Shown: one piece after another, positions 8,548 to 18,181 of the stretch
Position numbering within the stretch: position 1 is the stretch's first letter
How the letters are laid out: every line of letters starts with the position of its first letter
From: Pseudomonadota bacterium
GTDB lineage: Bacteria > Pseudomonadota > Gammaproteobacteria > Burkholderiales > Burkholderiaceae_C
DNA length: 64,000 nucleotides
Assembly (NCBI GenBank): GCA_020161065.1
Contig: JAIUPH010000026.1
Coordinates: forward strand, 62,001 to 126,000
Reading direction: 5' to 3'
Made by a program: the position numbers and the translations under genes
The notes under the pieces: model-generated
What the model saw: the letters and a program-made list of their open reading frames with translations, nothing else
The model's database searches: none
Told to the model about the DNA's origin: nothing

Positions 8548-8993
8548 GCCAGCGCCAGCCCATGGCGCAGCAGCACCGCGGTGGCGATGCCGGTGGCCAG
8601 GAACACCGCCACCGCGGCCAGCGAGCGCGGCGACAGCCGCGCCAGCCCGCAGACGCCGTGGCCGCTGGTGCAGCCGCGCGCCAGCGCAGTGCCGTAGCCC
8701 ACCAGCAAGCCGCCGGCCAGCAGCAGCAGCGGCGGGTAGCCCATGCGCGGCGCGCCGAAGCGGCCGCCGAGCACGGCGCCCGCCAGCGCGGCGCCGGCGA
8801 CCAGGCCCAGCACGAAGGCGACGCGCCAGCCGCGGCCGCCGGCGGGGCGGCGGTCGAGCAGGCCGCCGACGATGCCGCTGATGCCGGCGATGCGGCCGAC
8901 CAGCCCAAACAGCAGCACGGCGGCCAGGCCGATCAGCGCGCCGCCGGCCACCGCGGCCAGCGGCGTGAAGGGAGTTGCAGTGACGAAGTTCAT
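8544..8993 (-). CDS. YeeE/YedE family sulfur transporter, N-terminal half
   Basis: A 149-residue membrane protein with four to five hydrophobic helices and the motif 'ARGCTSGHGVCGLARLS', which holds the conserved Cys residues of the YeeE/YedE family. In the fused thiosulfate transporter TsuA, conserved Cys residues relay the substrate through the pore; here the two halves are separate, overlapping genes. The ATG at 8993 is preferred because the first membrane helix starts soon after. Function as importer of a sulfur compound is by family only. Confidence 0.87.
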   Translation of the reverse strand: MNFVTATPFTPLAAVAGGALIGLAAVLLFGLVGRIAGISGIVGGLLDRRPAGGRGWRVAFVLGLVAGAALAGAVLGGRFGAPRMGYPPLLLLAGGLLVGYGTALARGCTSGHGVCGLARLSPRSLAAVAVFLATGIATAVLLRHGLALA

Positions 8994-9114
8994 GGGCGGC
9001 GACTCTAGCGGCCCCGCCACAGGGCCTGGCTGGTGGCGGCGCACGGCCGTTCAAGCCGACGCTTGCCGGCGTTCGTGACGAAGTACCGGCGGCCGGCCAT
9101 TTGTCGCGCAGGTC

Positions 9115-9142
9115 ATAAGTTTTCCCGACGCAAGGACGAGGG
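9115..9142 (+). promoter_or_regulatory. Possible sigma-28 (FliA) promoter for the chemoreceptor gene
   Basis: ATAAGTTT (9115-9122), a 12-base spacer and GACGAGGG (9135-9142) loosely resemble the flagellar sigma-28 pattern TAAAGTTT / GCCGATAA. Chemoreceptor genes often use this sigma factor. The -10 match is poor, so this is weak. Confidence 0.25.
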
Positions 9143-9197
9143 GGCGCCGTCCGAAGTTGCGGCATCCCTTGTCAAGGCATGTTTGAGGAGCCCTTCG

Positions 9198-10772
9198 ATG
9201 AATCTTCCGCGTCTCACCATCAAGGCCAAGCTGGGCCTGGCCTTCGGCGGCCTGGCCGCGTTGCTGCTGCTGGTGGCCACGATCGCGCTGCTGGCGCTGG
9301 GCGAAGCGAACACGCGCTTCAGCCGTTATGTCGAGGGCGTCAACGCCCGCGCCGTCCTGGCCGCGCAGGTGCGCCAGGCGGTGGACGCGCGCGCCATTGC
9401 CGCACGCAACATGGTGCTGGCCACGGCGACGGCCGATGCCGAGTCGGCGCAGGCCGCCGCCAAGGCCGCGCACGCCACCGTGCAGACGCAACTGGCGGTG
9501 CTGAAGAAGCAGCTCATCGATGCGCCCGACGCCACCGACAAGGGCCGCGCCATGGTGGGCGAGATCGACCAGATCGAAGCCAAGTACGGCCCGGTGGCGC
9601 TGGCCATCGTCGAGCTGGCCGCCGCCGGCAAGCGCGACGACGCCATCGCCAAGATGAACCGCGACTGCCGGCCGCTGCTGACGGCGCTGGGCAAGGCCTC
9701 CGACGACTACGCCTCGTTCAACGAAGACCGCGCGCGCCAGCTCGTCGTGCATTCGGCCGAGGAATATGCGCAGCAGCGCGGCATCGCGATCGGCGTGTGC
9801 GCCGTCGCCTTCCTGCTGGCGGTGGCCGCCGGCGTGTGGATCACCCGCGGGCTGCTGCGCGCGCTGGGCGCCGAGCCCGACCACCTGAGCCAGGCCGCCG
9901 ACCTGGTGGCGCGCGGCGACCTGAACGCGATCGCCGGCGCCGAGCGCGCGCCGTCGGGCAGCGTGATGGCGTCGCTGTCGGCCATGCAGGTCAGCCTGGC
10001 GGCCATCGTGCGCCAGGTGCGCGAGGCTTCCGAAGGCATCGCCAGCGGCTCGTCGCAGATCGCCCAGGGCAACGCCGACCTGAGCCAGCGCACCGAGGAG
10101 CAGGCCAGCGCGCTGCAGCAGACGGCGGCCACGATGGACGAGCTGAGCTCCACCGTGCGCAGCAACTCCGACAACGCGCGCCAGGCCGACCAGTTGGCCA
10201 ACGGCGCCTCCACCGTCGCCAGCCAGGGCGGCGAGGTGGTCGGCCAGGTGGTGCAGACGATGCGCGACATCAACACCACGTCGAAGAAGATCGCCGAGAT
10301 CATTTCGGTGATCGACAGCATCGCGTTCCAGACCAACATCCTGGCGCTCAACGCGGCCGTCGAGGCGGCGCGTGCCGGCGAGCAGGGCCGCGGCTTCGCG
10401 GTGGTGGCCGGCGAGGTGCGCTCGCTGGCGCAGCGCAGCGCCAGCGCGGCCAAGGAGATCAACACGCTGATCAGCGGCAGCGTCGACCAGGTGGAGCAAG
10501 GCGCCGTGCTGGCCGAGAAGGCGGGCTCGACGATGGCCGAGATCCTGGCCGCCATCCGCCGCGTCGGCACCACGGTGGCCGAGATCAGCGCCGCCAGCGC
10601 CGAGCAGAGCACCGGCGTCACGCAGGTGGGCCAGGCCGTCACGCAGATGGACCAGGTGACGCAGCGCAACGCGGCGCTGGTGGAAGAAAGCGCCGCCGCC
10701 GCCGAGGGCTTGCGGCAGCAGGCCGACCAGCTGGTGCAGTCGGTGGCGGTGTTCAAGCTGGCGCTGGGCTGA
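9198..10772 (+). CDS. Methyl-accepting chemotaxis protein
   Basis: A 524-residue transmembrane chemoreceptor: TM1 around residues 12-34, a periplasmic helical sensor of about 160 residues (four-helix-bundle type), TM2 near 190-215 ('[17 protein letters not shown]'), a HAMP linker and a long cytoplasmic signalling coil. The hairpin tip that binds CheA/CheW is the conserved '[20 protein letters not shown]', flanked by glutamine/glutamate-rich methylation helices. GAGGAG at 9185-9190 sets the ATG at 9198. No C-terminal CheR-tethering pentapeptide is seen. The ligand is unknown. It is a lone receptor with no other che genes here. Confidence 0.95.
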   Translation: MNLPRLTIKAKLGLAFGGLAALLLLVATIALLALGEANTRFSRYVEGVNARAVLAAQVRQAVDARAIAARNMVLATATADAESAQAAAKAAHATVQTQLAVLKKQLIDAPDATDKGRAMVGEIDQIEAKYGPVALAIVELAAAGKRDDAIAKMNRDCRPLLTALGKASDDYASFNEDRARQLVVHSAEEYAQQRGIAIGVCAVAFLLAVAAGVWITRGLLRALGAEPDHLSQAADLVARGDLNAIAGAERAPSGSVMASLSAMQVSLAAIVRQVREASEGIASGSSQIAQGNADLSQRTEEQASALQQTAATMDELSSTVRSNSDNARQADQLANGASTVASQGGEVVGQVVQTMRDINTTSKKIAEIISVIDSIAFQTNILALNAAVEAARAGEQGRGFAVVAGEVRSLAQRSASAAKEINTLISGSVDQVEQGAVLAEKAGSTMAEILAAIRRVGTTVAEISAASAEQSTGVTQVGQAVTQMDQVTQRNAALVEESAAAAEGLRQQADQLVQSVAVFKLALG

Positions 10773-10785
10773 GCTGAGCTGAGCT
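10771..10785 (+). repeat. (GAGCT)x3 microsatellite at the chemoreceptor stop codon
   Basis: Three perfect GAGCT units start within the TGA stop (10770-10772). Slippage would not alter the protein, so a functional role is unlikely. Confidence 0.6.
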
Positions 10786-10810
10786 GCCGGAACGGAACGC
10801 GCAGCGCGCG

Positions 10811-10835
10811 CGGCGGGCCGGACGGCCGGCCGCCG
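10811..10835. terminator. Possible bidirectional terminator hairpin
   Basis: A GC-rich imperfect inverted repeat (CGGCGGGCCG-GACGG-CCGGCCGCCG) lies between the convergent chemoreceptor and TctC-type genes. There is no T-run, so it would act only as a weak or Rho-assisted terminator. Confidence 0.3.
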
Positions 10836-10845
10836 CCGCCGCGCT

Positions 10846-11820
10846 TCAATCGATCACGACGTTCGCCTGCTTCACGAGCCGGGCGAACTTTTCCGTCTCC
10901 TCCCGGATCTGCCGCGCCATCTGCTCCGGCGTGTTGCCGATCGGCTCGGCGCCGATCTCGTCCATGCGCTTTCTGAACTCCGGCGTGCGGATGATCTTCT
11001 GCATCTCGTCGGACAACCGGGTCGTGATGGCCTTGGGCGTGGCCGCCGGCGCCAGCACGCCGAACCAGGTGCCGATGTCGAAGCCGGGCAGGCCCGACTC
11101 GGCCAGCGTCGGCACCTGCGGCAGTGCCGACGAGCGCTTGGCCGTCGTCACCGCCAGCGGGCGCAGCTTGCCGGCCTGGATGTGCGGCAGCACCGGCGTG
11201 ATGGTGTCGAACGACATCGTCACCTGGCCGCCGAGCAGGTCGGTGGTCAGCGGCCCGCTGCCCTTGTAGGGGATGTGCAGCAGCGTCGTGCCCGTCTGGT
11301 TCTGGAACTGCGTGCCGATCAGGTGCTGCGCGGTGCCGTTGCCGTTGGAGCCGAAGCTCAACTCCGGCTTCGCGGCCTTGGCCTGCGCGACGAGGTCGGC
11401 CACCGACTTCGCCGGCGAGGCCGCGCTGACGACCAGCACGTTGGGCACCATCGCGATGAGGGTCAGCGGCTGGAAGTCGCGCTGCAAGTCGTACGGCAGC
11501 TTCTTGTAGACGCTGGTGGCGATGGTGTGGTGCACCGCGCCGACCAGCAGCGTGTAGCCGTCGGGCCTGGCCTTGGCGACGACGTCGGCGCCCAGCGTGG
11601 CGCCGGCGCCGGGCTTGCTTTCGACGATCACCGCCTGGCCGAGCGCGGCCTGCAGCTTCTCGGCCAGCGCCCGCGCCAGCACGTCGGTCGTGCCGCCGGC
11701 GGGAAACGGAACCACCAGCGTGATCGGCCTCTCGGGCCAGGCCTGCGCGCCGGCGCCGCCGGCCAGGCACAGGGCCGCGGCGGCCAGCATCGCGCGCCGC
11801 ATGGGCGTCGTTCTCGTCAT
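10846..11820 (-). CDS. Bug/TctC-family tripartite tricarboxylate transporter binding protein
   Basis: A 324-residue periplasmic binding protein with a signal peptide ending at 'GGAGAQA' followed by the family start 'WPERPITLVVPFPAGGTTD'. 'GSNGNGTAQHL' and 'PYKGSGPLTTDLLGGQV' are typical Bug motifs. Members capture carboxylates and similar small organic acids, some for a TctAB permease, many as orphans with no permease nearby, as here. The ATG at 11820 is chosen over an upstream one because the signal peptide begins with 'MTRTTPMRRAML'. It is on the same strand as the tartrate/malate dehydrogenase gene, 87 bases upstream, so a C4-dicarboxylate ligand is plausible. Confidence 0.93.
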   Translation of the reverse strand: MTRTTPMRRAMLAAAALCLAGGAGAQAWPERPITLVVPFPAGGTTDVLARALAEKLQAALGQAVIVESKPGAGATLGADVVAKARPDGYTLLVGAVHHTIATSVYKKLPYDLQRDFQPLTLIAMVPNVLVVSAASPAKSVADLVAQAKAAKPELSFGSNGNGTAQHLIGTQFQNQTGTTLLHIPYKGSGPLTTDLLGGQVTMSFDTITPVLPHIQAGKLRPLAVTTAKRSSALPQVPTLAESGLPGFDIGTWFGVLAPAATPKAITTRLSDEMQKIIRTPEFRKRMDEIGAEPIGNTPEQMARQIREETEKFARLVKQANVVID

Positions 11821-11907
11821 CGAATGTCTCCGCGGGTTGGACGTGGGTGGGACAGCGCGTGGCAACGGCGCCGCGCGCGGATGCTCAGCGTGTAGCGGCG
11901 CCGCGGC

Positions 11908-12984
11908 TCAGCGCGCGGCCGCGGCCAGCTGGCGGCAGACCGCTTGCGTGACCTCGGCCGTCGTCGCGCGGCCGCCGAGGTCGCGCGTGTGCAGCGCCGG
12001 CGTGGCGGTGACGGTCTCGATCGCCTGCATCAGGCGCCGCGCCGCGGCCGCCTCGCCGAGGTGCTCGAGCAGCATCACGCAGCTCCAGAAGGTGCCCACC
12101 GGGTTGGCCAGGCCCTGGCCCATGATGTCGAAGGCCGAGCCGTGGATCGGCTCGAACATGCTGGGGTAGCGGCGCTCGGGGTCGAGGTTGGCGGTCGGCG
12201 CGATGCCCAGGCTGCCGGCCAGCGCGGCCGCCAGGTCGCTGAGGATGTCGGCATGCAGGTTGGTCGCGACCACGGTGTCGATCGACGCCGGCCGGTTGAC
12301 CATGCGCGCGGTCATCGCGTCGACCAGTTCCTTGTCCCAGCGGACTTCGGGGAAGTCCTGCGCGACCTGCGCGGCCACCTCGTCCCACATCACCATCGCG
12401 TGCCGCTGCGCATTGCTCTTGGTGACGACGGTCAGCAGCCGGCGCGGCCGCGAGCGCGCCAGCTCGAAGGCGAAGCGCAGGATGCGCTCGACGCCGACGC
12501 GCGTCATCATCGAGACGTCGGTGGCCACCTCGATCGGATGGCCCTGGTGCGCGCGGCCGCCGACGCCGGCGTACTCGCCCTCGGAGTTCTCGCGCACGAT
12601 CACCCAGTCCAGGTCCTCGGGCCGGCAGCGCTTCAGCGGCGCGTCGATGCCCGGCAGGATGCGCGTCGGCCGCACGTTGGCGTACTGGTCGAAGCCCTGG
12701 CAGATCTTCAGCCGCAGGCCCCACAGCGTGACGTGATCGGGGATGTGCGGGTCGCCGGCCGAGCCGAACAGGATCGCGTCCTTGCCGCGCAGCGCCGCCA
12801 GGCCATCGGCGGGCATCATCTCGCCGTGGGCGCGGAACCAGTCGCCGCCCCAGCCGAAGTCTTCGAACTCGAAAGCGAAGCCACCCGAGGCGGCGGCTAC
12901 TGCTTCCAACACCCGGCGCCCCGCGGGCACCACTTCCTTGCCGATGCCGTCTCCGGGGATGGTGGCGATGGCGTAGGTCTTCAT
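11908..12984 (-). CDS. Tartrate/D-malate dehydrogenase family protein
   Basis: A 358-residue beta-decarboxylating dehydrogenase of the isocitrate/isopropylmalate family. Visible motifs are 'IPGDGIGKEVVPAG' at the N-terminus, 'VRENSEGEYAGVGG' and the nucleotide/metal-site region 'FEPIHGSAFDIMGQGLANP'. The 'WGLRLKICQGFDQYANVRP' stretch fits the TtuC/DmlA branch (tartrate dehydrogenase or D-malate dehydrogenase) better than LeuB. The ATG at 12984 is set by the conserved start 'MKTYAIATIPGD'. It is divergent from a LysR gene, the usual layout for D-malate or tartrate use, and precedes a TctC-type binding protein. TtuC and DmlA cannot be told apart by eye. Confidence 0.88.
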   Translation of the reverse strand: MKTYAIATIPGDGIGKEVVPAGRRVLEAVAAASGGFAFEFEDFGWGGDWFRAHGEMMPADGLAALRGKDAILFGSAGDPHIPDHVTLWGLRLKICQGFDQYANVRPTRILPGIDAPLKRCRPEDLDWVIVRENSEGEYAGVGGRAHQGHPIEVATDVSMMTRVGVERILRFAFELARSRPRRLLTVVTKSNAQRHAMVMWDEVAAQVAQDFPEVRWDKELVDAMTARMVNRPASIDTVVATNLHADILSDLAAALAGSLGIAPTANLDPERRYPSMFEPIHGSAFDIMGQGLANPVGTFWSCVMLLEHLGEAAAARRLMQAIETVTATPALHTRDLGGRATTAEVTQAVCRQLAAAAR

Positions 12985-13098
12985 GGGTCTCGTCCTGTCG
13001 TTGCTGGCCGTGGCCCGGACTGTAGGCAAGCGCAGCGGAAAAAATCGCGCCAGAATTCAATCCATGATGAACCGCAGGTTCACGCTCGGCGCGGCGGC
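12985..13098. promoter_or_regulatory. Divergent control region, dehydrogenase / LysR
   Basis: This 114-base gap contains the most AT-rich patch locally (about 13039-13069, with GGAAAAAATCG and CAGAATTCAATCC). Divergent promoters and LysR binding are expected here, but no convincing T-N11-A box could be fixed. A 12-codon open frame lies inside it and overlaps the LysR start. Confidence 0.35.
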
Positions 13099-13102
13099 AT
13101 GA
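13064..13102 (+). other. 12-codon ORF coupled to the LysR gene
   Basis: The frame reads MMNRRFTLGAAA and stops at a TGA (13100-13102) that overlaps the LysR ATG as ATGA. The peptide looks like the start of a twin-arginine or Bug-protein signal sequence ('NRRFTLGAA'). It could be a leader that couples translation, a remnant of a lost binding-protein gene, or chance. Confidence 0.3.
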
Positions 13103-14019
13103 ACAAGGTGATGCCGGCCGACCTGGCCTTCTTCTCGGTGCTGGCGCGCGTCGGCAGCCTCAGCGCCGCGGCGCGCGAACTGGGCATCTCGACGCCCGCC
13201 GTCAGCAAGCACCTGGCGCAGATGGAGTCGCGCGTGGGCGTGCGGCTGCTCAACCGCAGCACGCGGCGCATGAGCCTGACGCCCGAGGGCGAGCTCTACG
13301 TCGAGCACGCGCGCCGCATCCTGGGCGGCATCGAAGAACTCGAGCAGGCGCTGGGCGCCGTCAAGGCCACGCCCAAGGGGCTGCTGCGCGTCAATGCCAC
13401 GCTCGGCTTCGGGCGCAGCCACGTGGCGCCGCAGATCTCGCGTTTCAACCGCAAGTTCCCGCAGGTCGAAGTGCAGCTGCAGTTGTCGGTGGAGCCGCCG
13501 CCGCTGACCGACGATGCCTTCGACGTCTGCGTGCGCTTCGGCGCGCCGCCGGAATCGCGCGTCGTCGCGCGGCGGCTGGCGGCGAACCGCCGGCTGCTGT
13601 GCGCGGCGCCGGCGTATCTGGCGCGGCATGGCACGCCGCGCTTCCCCGAAGACCTGGCCCGCCACCAGTGCATCACCATCCGCCAGGGCAACCAGGCCTA
13701 TGGCGTCTGGCGCCTCACCGGCCGCGGCCGGCGCGGCACGTTGCAGTCGGTCAAGGTGGGCGGCGCGCTGTCGACCAACGACGGCGGCATCGCCGTCAAC
13801 TGGGCGCTGGACGGCCACGGCATCCTGATGCGCGCCGAGTGGGACATCGCCCGCCACCTGCGCAGCGGCCGGCTGGTGCAGGTCTTGCCGCAGTACGCCA
13901 CGCCGGATGCCGACATCTTCGCGGTCTACCCGCAGGGCCTGCGCGGCTCGCAGCGGGTGCTGGCCTTCGTCGACCACCTGGCGCTGGCCTTCGGCGGACG
14001 CGAGATCGGCGCGACCTGA
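13099..14019 (+). CDS. LysR-family transcriptional regulator
   Basis: A 306-residue regulator with the LysR N-terminal helix-turn-helix ('LARVGSLSAAARELGIS', 'PAVSKHLAQMESRVGVRLL') and a C-terminal effector-binding domain of the periplasmic-binding fold. It is divergent from the tartrate/malate dehydrogenase gene and most likely controls it in response to the substrate. The ATG at 13099 is the natural start, with 'MPADLAFFSVLARVG' following the first few residues; in-frame codons far upstream run antisense to the dehydrogenase and are not real. Confidence 0.92.
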   Translation: MNKVMPADLAFFSVLARVGSLSAAARELGISTPAVSKHLAQMESRVGVRLLNRSTRRMSLTPEGELYVEHARRILGGIEELEQALGAVKATPKGLLRVNATLGFGRSHVAPQISRFNRKFPQVEVQLQLSVEPPPLTDDAFDVCVRFGAPPESRVVARRLAANRRLLCAAPAYLARHGTPRFPEDLARHQCITIRQGNQAYGVWRLTGRGRRGTLQSVKVGGALSTNDGGIAVNWALDGHGILMRAEWDIARHLRSGRLVQVLPQYATPDADIFAVYPQGLRGSQRVLAFVDHLALAFGGREIGAT

Positions 14020-14071
14020 GGCCGGCACCGGCGCACGCCCTGGCTTCGCCCAACCCCGCCCAACGCGGAAC

Positions 14072-14101
14072 GCATAAGCATCGTCGCTTTCATTCGTTTC
14101 C
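14072..14101 (+). promoter_or_regulatory. Possible CysB-controlled promoter region of the sulfate operon
   Basis: An AT-richer stretch (ATAAGCA followed by CTTTCATTCGTTTC) lies 60-90 bases before sbp, in the only sizeable gap ahead of the operon. Sulfate-uptake operons are normally activated by the LysR-type protein CysB under sulfur limitation. The sequence is suggestive, but CysB sites are too loose to call by eye. Confidence 0.25.
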
Positions 14102-14161
14102 CGTTGCGGCGCCGCTTCCTAGCATGCGGGCATCGAATCTCACCGATGCGGAGCCCCGTTC

Positions 14162-15205
14162 ATGCGCTTGCCTTCCCTTCGCCGCCGCGCGGCGCTGGCC
14201 TTGTCTTGGTCCTTGTCGTTGTCGCTGGGCGCCTCGCTGGCCGCCGTGGCGCTGCCGGCCGCGGCGAAAGAGGTGGCGCTGCTCAACGTCAGCTACGACC
14301 CCACGCGCGAGCTGTACGCCGACTTCAACAAGGCCTTTGCCGCGCACTGGAAGGGCAAGACCGGCGACACCGTGGCGGTCAAGCAAAGCCACGGCGGGTC
14401 GGGCAAGCAGGCGCGCTCGGTGATCGACGGGCTGGATGCCGACGTGGTGACGCTGGCGCTGGCCTACGACGTCGACGAACTGGCCGCGAAGGCCAAGCTG
14501 ATCCCCGCCGACTGGCAAAAGCGCCTGCCGCACAACAGCTCGCCCTACACCAGCACCTACATCTTCCTGGTGCGCAAGGGCAACCCCAAGGGCATCAAGA
14601 ACTGGGACGACCTGGTCAAGCCCGGCGTCTCGGTGGTCACTGCCAACCCCAAGACCAGCGGCGGCGCACGCTGGGGCTACCTGGCAGCTTACGGATACGC
14701 GCTGAAGCAGCCCGGCGGCAATGACACCAAGGCGCGCGACTTCGTCGCCAAGTTGTTCAGCAACGTGCCGGTGCTGGACAGCGGCGCCCGCGGCTCCACC
14801 GTGACCTTTGCCGAGCGCGGCATCGGCGACGTGCTGCTGGCCTGGGAGAACGAAGCGCACCTGTCGCTCAAGGAATTCGGCGCCGACAAGTTCGACATCG
14901 TCTACCCGCCGCTCAGCATCCTGGCCGAGCCACCGGTGACCGTGGTCGACAAGAACGTCGACCGCCGCGGCACGCGCGCCGTGGCGCAGGCCTACCTCGA
15001 ATACCTGTACTCGCCCGAAGGCCAGGAGATCGCCGCGCGCCACTTCTACCGTCCGATCGAAGCCAAGGTGGCGGCCAAGTACGACAAGAGCTTTCCGAAG
15101 CTGAACCTCTTCACCATCGACGAGGTGTTCGGCGGCTGGACCCAGGCGCAGAAGACGCACTTCGCCGACGGCGGCGTGTTCGACCAGATCTACACCCGAA
15201 AGTAA
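14162..15205 (+). CDS. sbp: Sulfate ABC transporter periplasmic binding protein
   Basis: A 347-residue periplasmic protein with an N-terminal signal peptide (cleavage near 'LPAAAKE') and the Sbp/CysP signatures '[13 protein letters not shown]', '[19 protein letters not shown]' and '[10 protein letters not shown]', which hold the groups that bind sulfate by hydrogen bonds alone. It delivers sulfate or thiosulfate to the CysT-CysW-CysA transporter encoded directly downstream. The ATG at 14162 opens the signal peptide. The length is normal for the family. sbp and cysP naming overlaps; sbp is used here. Confidence 0.95.
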   Translation: MRLPSLRRRAALALSWSLSLSLGASLAAVALPAAAKEVALLNVSYDPTRELYADFNKAFAAHWKGKTGDTVAVKQSHGGSGKQARSVIDGLDADVVTLALAYDVDELAAKAKLIPADWQKRLPHNSSPYTSTYIFLVRKGNPKGIKNWDDLVKPGVSVVTANPKTSGGARWGYLAAYGYALKQPGGNDTKARDFVAKLFSNVPVLDSGARGSTVTFAERGIGDVLLAWENEAHLSLKEFGADKFDIVYPPLSILAEPPVTVVDKNVDRRGTRAVAQAYLEYLYSPEGQEIAARHFYRPIEAKVAAKYDKSFPKLNLFTIDEVFGGWTQAQKTHFADGGVFDQIYTRK

Positions 15206-15224
15206 GCGTACCGCCGGCGCTGCG

Positions 15225-16061
15225 ATGATCTTTTCCCGCACCCTGCTGCGGCGGCACAGCGTGCTGCCCGGCTTCGACCTCGCGCTGGGCTTCGCGCTGC
15301 TGTACCTGAGCCTGATCGTGCTGATCCCGCTCTCGGCGGCGTTCCTCAAGACCTTCACGCTGAGCTGGGCCCAGTTCGTCGACGCGGTGGCCACGCCGCG
15401 CGTGCTGGCCTCGTACCGGCTGACCTTCGGCGCCTCGTTCGCGGCGGCGGCGCTGAACACCGTGTTCGGCCTCGTCATCGCCTGGGTGCTGGTGCGCTAC
15501 CGCTTCCCGGCCAAGCGCTTCGTCGACGCGCTGGTCGACCTTCCGTTCGCGCTGCCCACCGCGGTGGCCGGCATCGCGCTGACGGCCATCTACGCGCAAA
15601 ACGGCTGGATCGGCCGCTGGCTGCCGTTCAAGGTGAGCTTCACGCCGCTGGGCGTGTGGGTGGCGCTGGTCTTCATCGGGCTGCCCTTCGTGGTGCGCAC
15701 GCTGCAGCCGGTGCTGGAAGACCTGAACCGCGAGCTGGAAGAAGCCGCCGCAACCCTGGGCGCCAGCCGGCGGCAGACCTTCGCGAAGGTGATCCTGCCC
15801 ATCGTCACGCCGGCGCTGCTGACCGGCTTTGCGCTGGCCTTCGCGCGCGCCTTGGGCGAATACGGCAGCGTGATCTTCATCGCCGGCAACCTGCCGATGG
15901 TCAGCGAGATCACGCCGCTGCTCATCATCACCAAGCTGGAGCAGTACGACTACGCCGGCGCCACCGCGATCGCCGTGGTGATGCTGGTGGCCGCGTTTGC
16001 GTTGTTATTGATCATCAATCTGCTGCAGGCCTGGTCGCGCAAGCGGCAGGGGGGACTGTGA
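15225..16061 (+). CDS. cysT: Sulfate ABC transporter permease CysT
   Basis: A 278-residue inner-membrane permease with about six helices. The cytoplasmic coupling loop motif '[15 protein letters not shown]' contacts CysA, and '[19 protein letters not shown]' is typical of CysT. It forms half of the channel with CysW for sulfate/thiosulfate import. The start follows sbp by 19 bases, and the stop overlaps the cysW GTG start (GTGA), so translation is coupled. Confidence 0.95.
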   Translation: MIFSRTLLRRHSVLPGFDLALGFALLYLSLIVLIPLSAAFLKTFTLSWAQFVDAVATPRVLASYRLTFGASFAAAALNTVFGLVIAWVLVRYRFPAKRFVDALVDLPFALPTAVAGIALTAIYAQNGWIGRWLPFKVSFTPLGVWVALVFIGLPFVVRTLQPVLEDLNRELEEAAATLGASRRQTFAKVILPIVTPALLTGFALAFARALGEYGSVIFIAGNLPMVSEITPLLIITKLEQYDYAGATAIAVVMLVAAFALLLIINLLQAWSRKRQGGL

Positions 16062-17080
16062 GTACCGTGGCAGCCGGGCAGAGGCCCTCACCCCTGACCC
16101 TCTCCCGCAAGCGGGAGAGGGAGTCCACGCCCCCTCTCCCGCTTGCGGGAGAGGGTTGGGGTGAAGGCCGGCGCACCGCAACGGCCGAGCCGCGCTGGGT
16201 GCAATGGACGCTGATCGCGCTGGCGCTCGGCTTCATGACGCTGTTTCTCTTCATCCCGCTGGCCACCGTCTTCGCCGAGGCTTTCAAGAAGGGCTGGCAG
16301 GTCTACCTGACGGCCATCACCGAGCCCGACGCGCTGGCGGCGATCAAGCTGACGCTGATCGCCGCCGCCATCAGCGTGCCGCTGAACCTGGTCTTCGGCC
16401 TGGCGGCGGCCTGGGCGATCGCCAAGTTCGACTTCCGCGGCAAGCAGCTGCTGCTGACGCTGATCGACCTGCCGTTCTCGGTGAGCCCGGTGATCGCCGG
16501 CCTGATCTACGTGCTGGTGTTCGGGCTGCAGGGCTGGTTCGGCGAATGGTTGCGCGAGCACGACCTGAAGATCATCTTTGCGGTGCCCGGCATCGTGCTG
16601 GCCACGGTGTTCGTGACCTTCCCTTTCGTCGCCCGCGAGCTGATTCCGCTGATGCAGGCGCAAGGCATCGAGCAGGAAGAGGCGGCGCGCGTGCTGGGCG
16701 CCGGCGGCTGGCAGATCCTGCGCCGCGTGACGCTGCCCAACGTGCAGTGGGCGCTGCTGTACGGCGTGATCCTGTGCAACGCGCGCGCGATGGGCGAGTT
16801 CGGCGCCGTCAGCGTGGTCTCGGGCCACATCCGCGGCCAGACCAACACGATGCCGCTGCACATCGAGATCGCCTACAACGAATACCAGTTTGCCGCCGCC
16901 TTCGCGGTGGCATCGCTGCTGGCCGCGCTGGCGCTGGTGACGCTGGCGCTGAAGTACCTCGTCGAACGCCGGCTGCAACAGGAAAAGCGCGGGATCCCTC
17001 AAGTTGATCCGGCTCTGGCGGTCAACTTGAACCCCCGCGGGGGGCGGGCCGGGCTGGCCCGGACCAGGGGGCACTCATGA
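16058..17080 (+). CDS. cysW: Sulfate ABC transporter permease CysW with palindrome-encoded N-terminal insert
   Basis: A 340-residue permease. From residue ~45 onward it is a normal CysW: first helix after '[14 protein letters not shown]', coupling loop '[17 protein letters not shown]', and '[19 protein letters not shown]'. Residues ~10-37 are abnormal and are the translation of a DNA palindrome (16085-16167), giving a charged then Gly/Pro-rich peptide ('[20 protein letters not shown]'). The insert sits ahead of the first membrane helix, where it should be harmless. The GTG start at 16058 overlaps the cysT stop; no later start codon is better placed. The stop overlaps the cysA ATG. Confidence 0.93.
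   Translation: MSTVAAGQRPSPLTLSRKRERESTPPLPLAGEGWGEGRRTATAEPRWVQWTLIALALGFMTLFLFIPLATVFAEAFKKGWQVYLTAITEPDALAAIKLTLIAAAISVPLNLVFGLAAAWAIAKFDFRGKQLLLTLIDLPFSVSPVIAGLIYVLVFGLQGWFGEWLREHDLKIIFAVPGIVLATVFVTFPFVARELIPLMQAQGIEQEEAARVLGAGGWQILRRVTLPNVQWALLYGVILCNARAMGEFGAVSVVSGHIRGQTNTMPLHIEIAYNEYQFAAAFAVASLLAALALVTLALKYLVERRLQQEKRGIPQVDPALAVNLNPRGGRAGLARTRGHS
16085..16167. repeat. In-frame palindromic repeat element within cysW
   Basis: A nested palindrome. Outer arms are CCCTCACCCC (16085-16094) and GGGGTGAAGG (16158-16167). It contains two hairpins with identical 11-base arms: CCCTCTCCCGC-AA-GCGGGAGAGGG (16098-16121) and CCCTCTCCCGC-TT-GCGGGAGAGGG (16132-16155). It has no stop codon in the cysW frame. 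A related element lies in gspB. Confidence 0.9.
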
Positions 17081-18102
17081 GCATTGCCGTCCGCCAGCTG
17101 AACAAGCGCTTCGGCGCCACCGTCGCCTGCGACCACATCGACCTCGACATCCCGTCGGGCGAACTGGTCGCGCTGCTGGGCCCTTCGGGCTGCGGCAAGA
17201 CCACGCTGTTGCGCATCATCGCCGGGCTGGAAGTGCCCGACTCGGGCCACGTGCTGTTCCACGGCGAAGACGCCACCCACACCGACGTGCGCGAACGCCA
17301 GGTCGGCTTCGTCTTCCAGCATTACGCGCTGTTCGGCCACATGACGATCTTCGAGAACGTGGCGTTCGGGCTGCGGGTACGGCCCAAGTCCACGCGGCCG
17401 CCCGAAGCCGAGATCCGCAAGAAGGTGATGGCGCTGCTGGAGCTGGTGCAGTTGGCGTTCCTCGCCGACCGCTACCCGCACCAGTTGTCCGGCGGCCAGC
17501 GCCAGCGCATCGCACTGGCCCGTGCCTTGGCCGTCGAGCCGCAGGTGCTGCTGCTCGACGAACCCTTCGGCGCGCTCGACGCCAAGGTGCGCAAGGAGCT
17601 GCGCCGCTGGCTGCGCCGGCTGCACGACGAGGTGCACGTCACCAGCGTCTTCGTCACCCACGACCAGGACGAGGCGATGGAAGTCGCCGACCGCGTGGTG
17701 GTGATGAACCACGGCAAGGTCGAACAGCAGGGCAGCCCCGACCAGGTCTACGACCACCCGGCCACGCCTTTCGTGCTGCAGTTCCTGGGCGACGTCAACC
17801 TCTTCCACGGCCGCGTGGAACAAGGCGCCGGCGAGGTGAGCTACGTGCGCCCGCACGAGCTGGAGATCGTCGCCGAGGCCGGCGCCGACACCTGGCCCGT
17901 GACGCTGGCGCAGACCCTGACCGTGGGCCCGCAGACGCGGCTGGAGTTCCGCCGCGACGGCGACCAAGGCTTCATCGACGTGGAACTGCCGCGCGAACGC
18001 TGGAACGTGCTGCGCGAGCAGCTGCGCCTGGCGCCCGGCATCCGCGTGCACTTGCGGCCGCGGCGGGTGACGCGGTTTCAGGCGGGAGCTGCGGTCGCCT
18101 GA
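17077..18102 (+). CDS. cysA: Sulfate/thiosulfate import ATP-binding protein CysA
   Basis: A 341-residue ABC ATPase with Walker A 'GPSGCGKTT', signature 'LSGGQRQR', Walker B 'VLLLDEP' and the switch His in '[16 protein letters not shown]'. A C-terminal TOBE-type domain ('[10 protein letters not shown]') is present. It powers sulfate uptake through CysT/CysW. The ATG overlaps the cysW stop. It is the last gene of the operon; a short inverted repeat follows. Confidence 0.95.
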   Translation: MSIAVRQLNKRFGATVACDHIDLDIPSGELVALLGPSGCGKTTLLRIIAGLEVPDSGHVLFHGEDATHTDVRERQVGFVFQHYALFGHMTIFENVAFGLRVRPKSTRPPEAEIRKKVMALLELVQLAFLADRYPHQLSGGQRQRIALARALAVEPQVLLLDEPFGALDAKVRKELRRWLRRLHDEVHVTSVFVTHDQDEAMEVADRVVVMNHGKVEQQGSPDQVYDHPATPFVLQFLGDVNLFHGRVEQGAGEVSYVRPHELEIVAEAGADTWPVTLAQTLTVGPQTRLEFRRDGDQGFIDVELPRERWNVLREQLRLAPGIRVHLRPRRVTRFQAGAAVA

Positions 18103-18130
18103 GCGCCGGGAAGCGCCGGGAAGCGCCGTA

Positions 18131-18146
18131 AAGCGGCGGGCCGCTT
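18131..18146 (+). terminator. Short hairpin after cysA
   Basis: AAGCGG-CGGG-CCGCTT forms a perfect 6-base stem 28 bases after the cysA stop, between convergent genes and just after a GCGCCGGGAA tandem. There is no T-run, so its efficiency is uncertain. Confidence 0.4.
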
Positions 18147-18181
18147 GCGCGGACGGCCCGCCCCGCGTCGCCCGCCAACCC

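Noticed and set aside
9051-10499. A 482-codon frame opposite the chemoreceptor
   Set aside because: The sense frame contains the invariant chemoreceptor hairpin; the antisense is His/Gln/Arg-rich noise.
16085-16167. The cysW palindrome as a terminator within the operon
   Set aside because: It lies inside the coding frame after the GTG start, has no T-run and is followed by the intact remainder of cysW and cysA.
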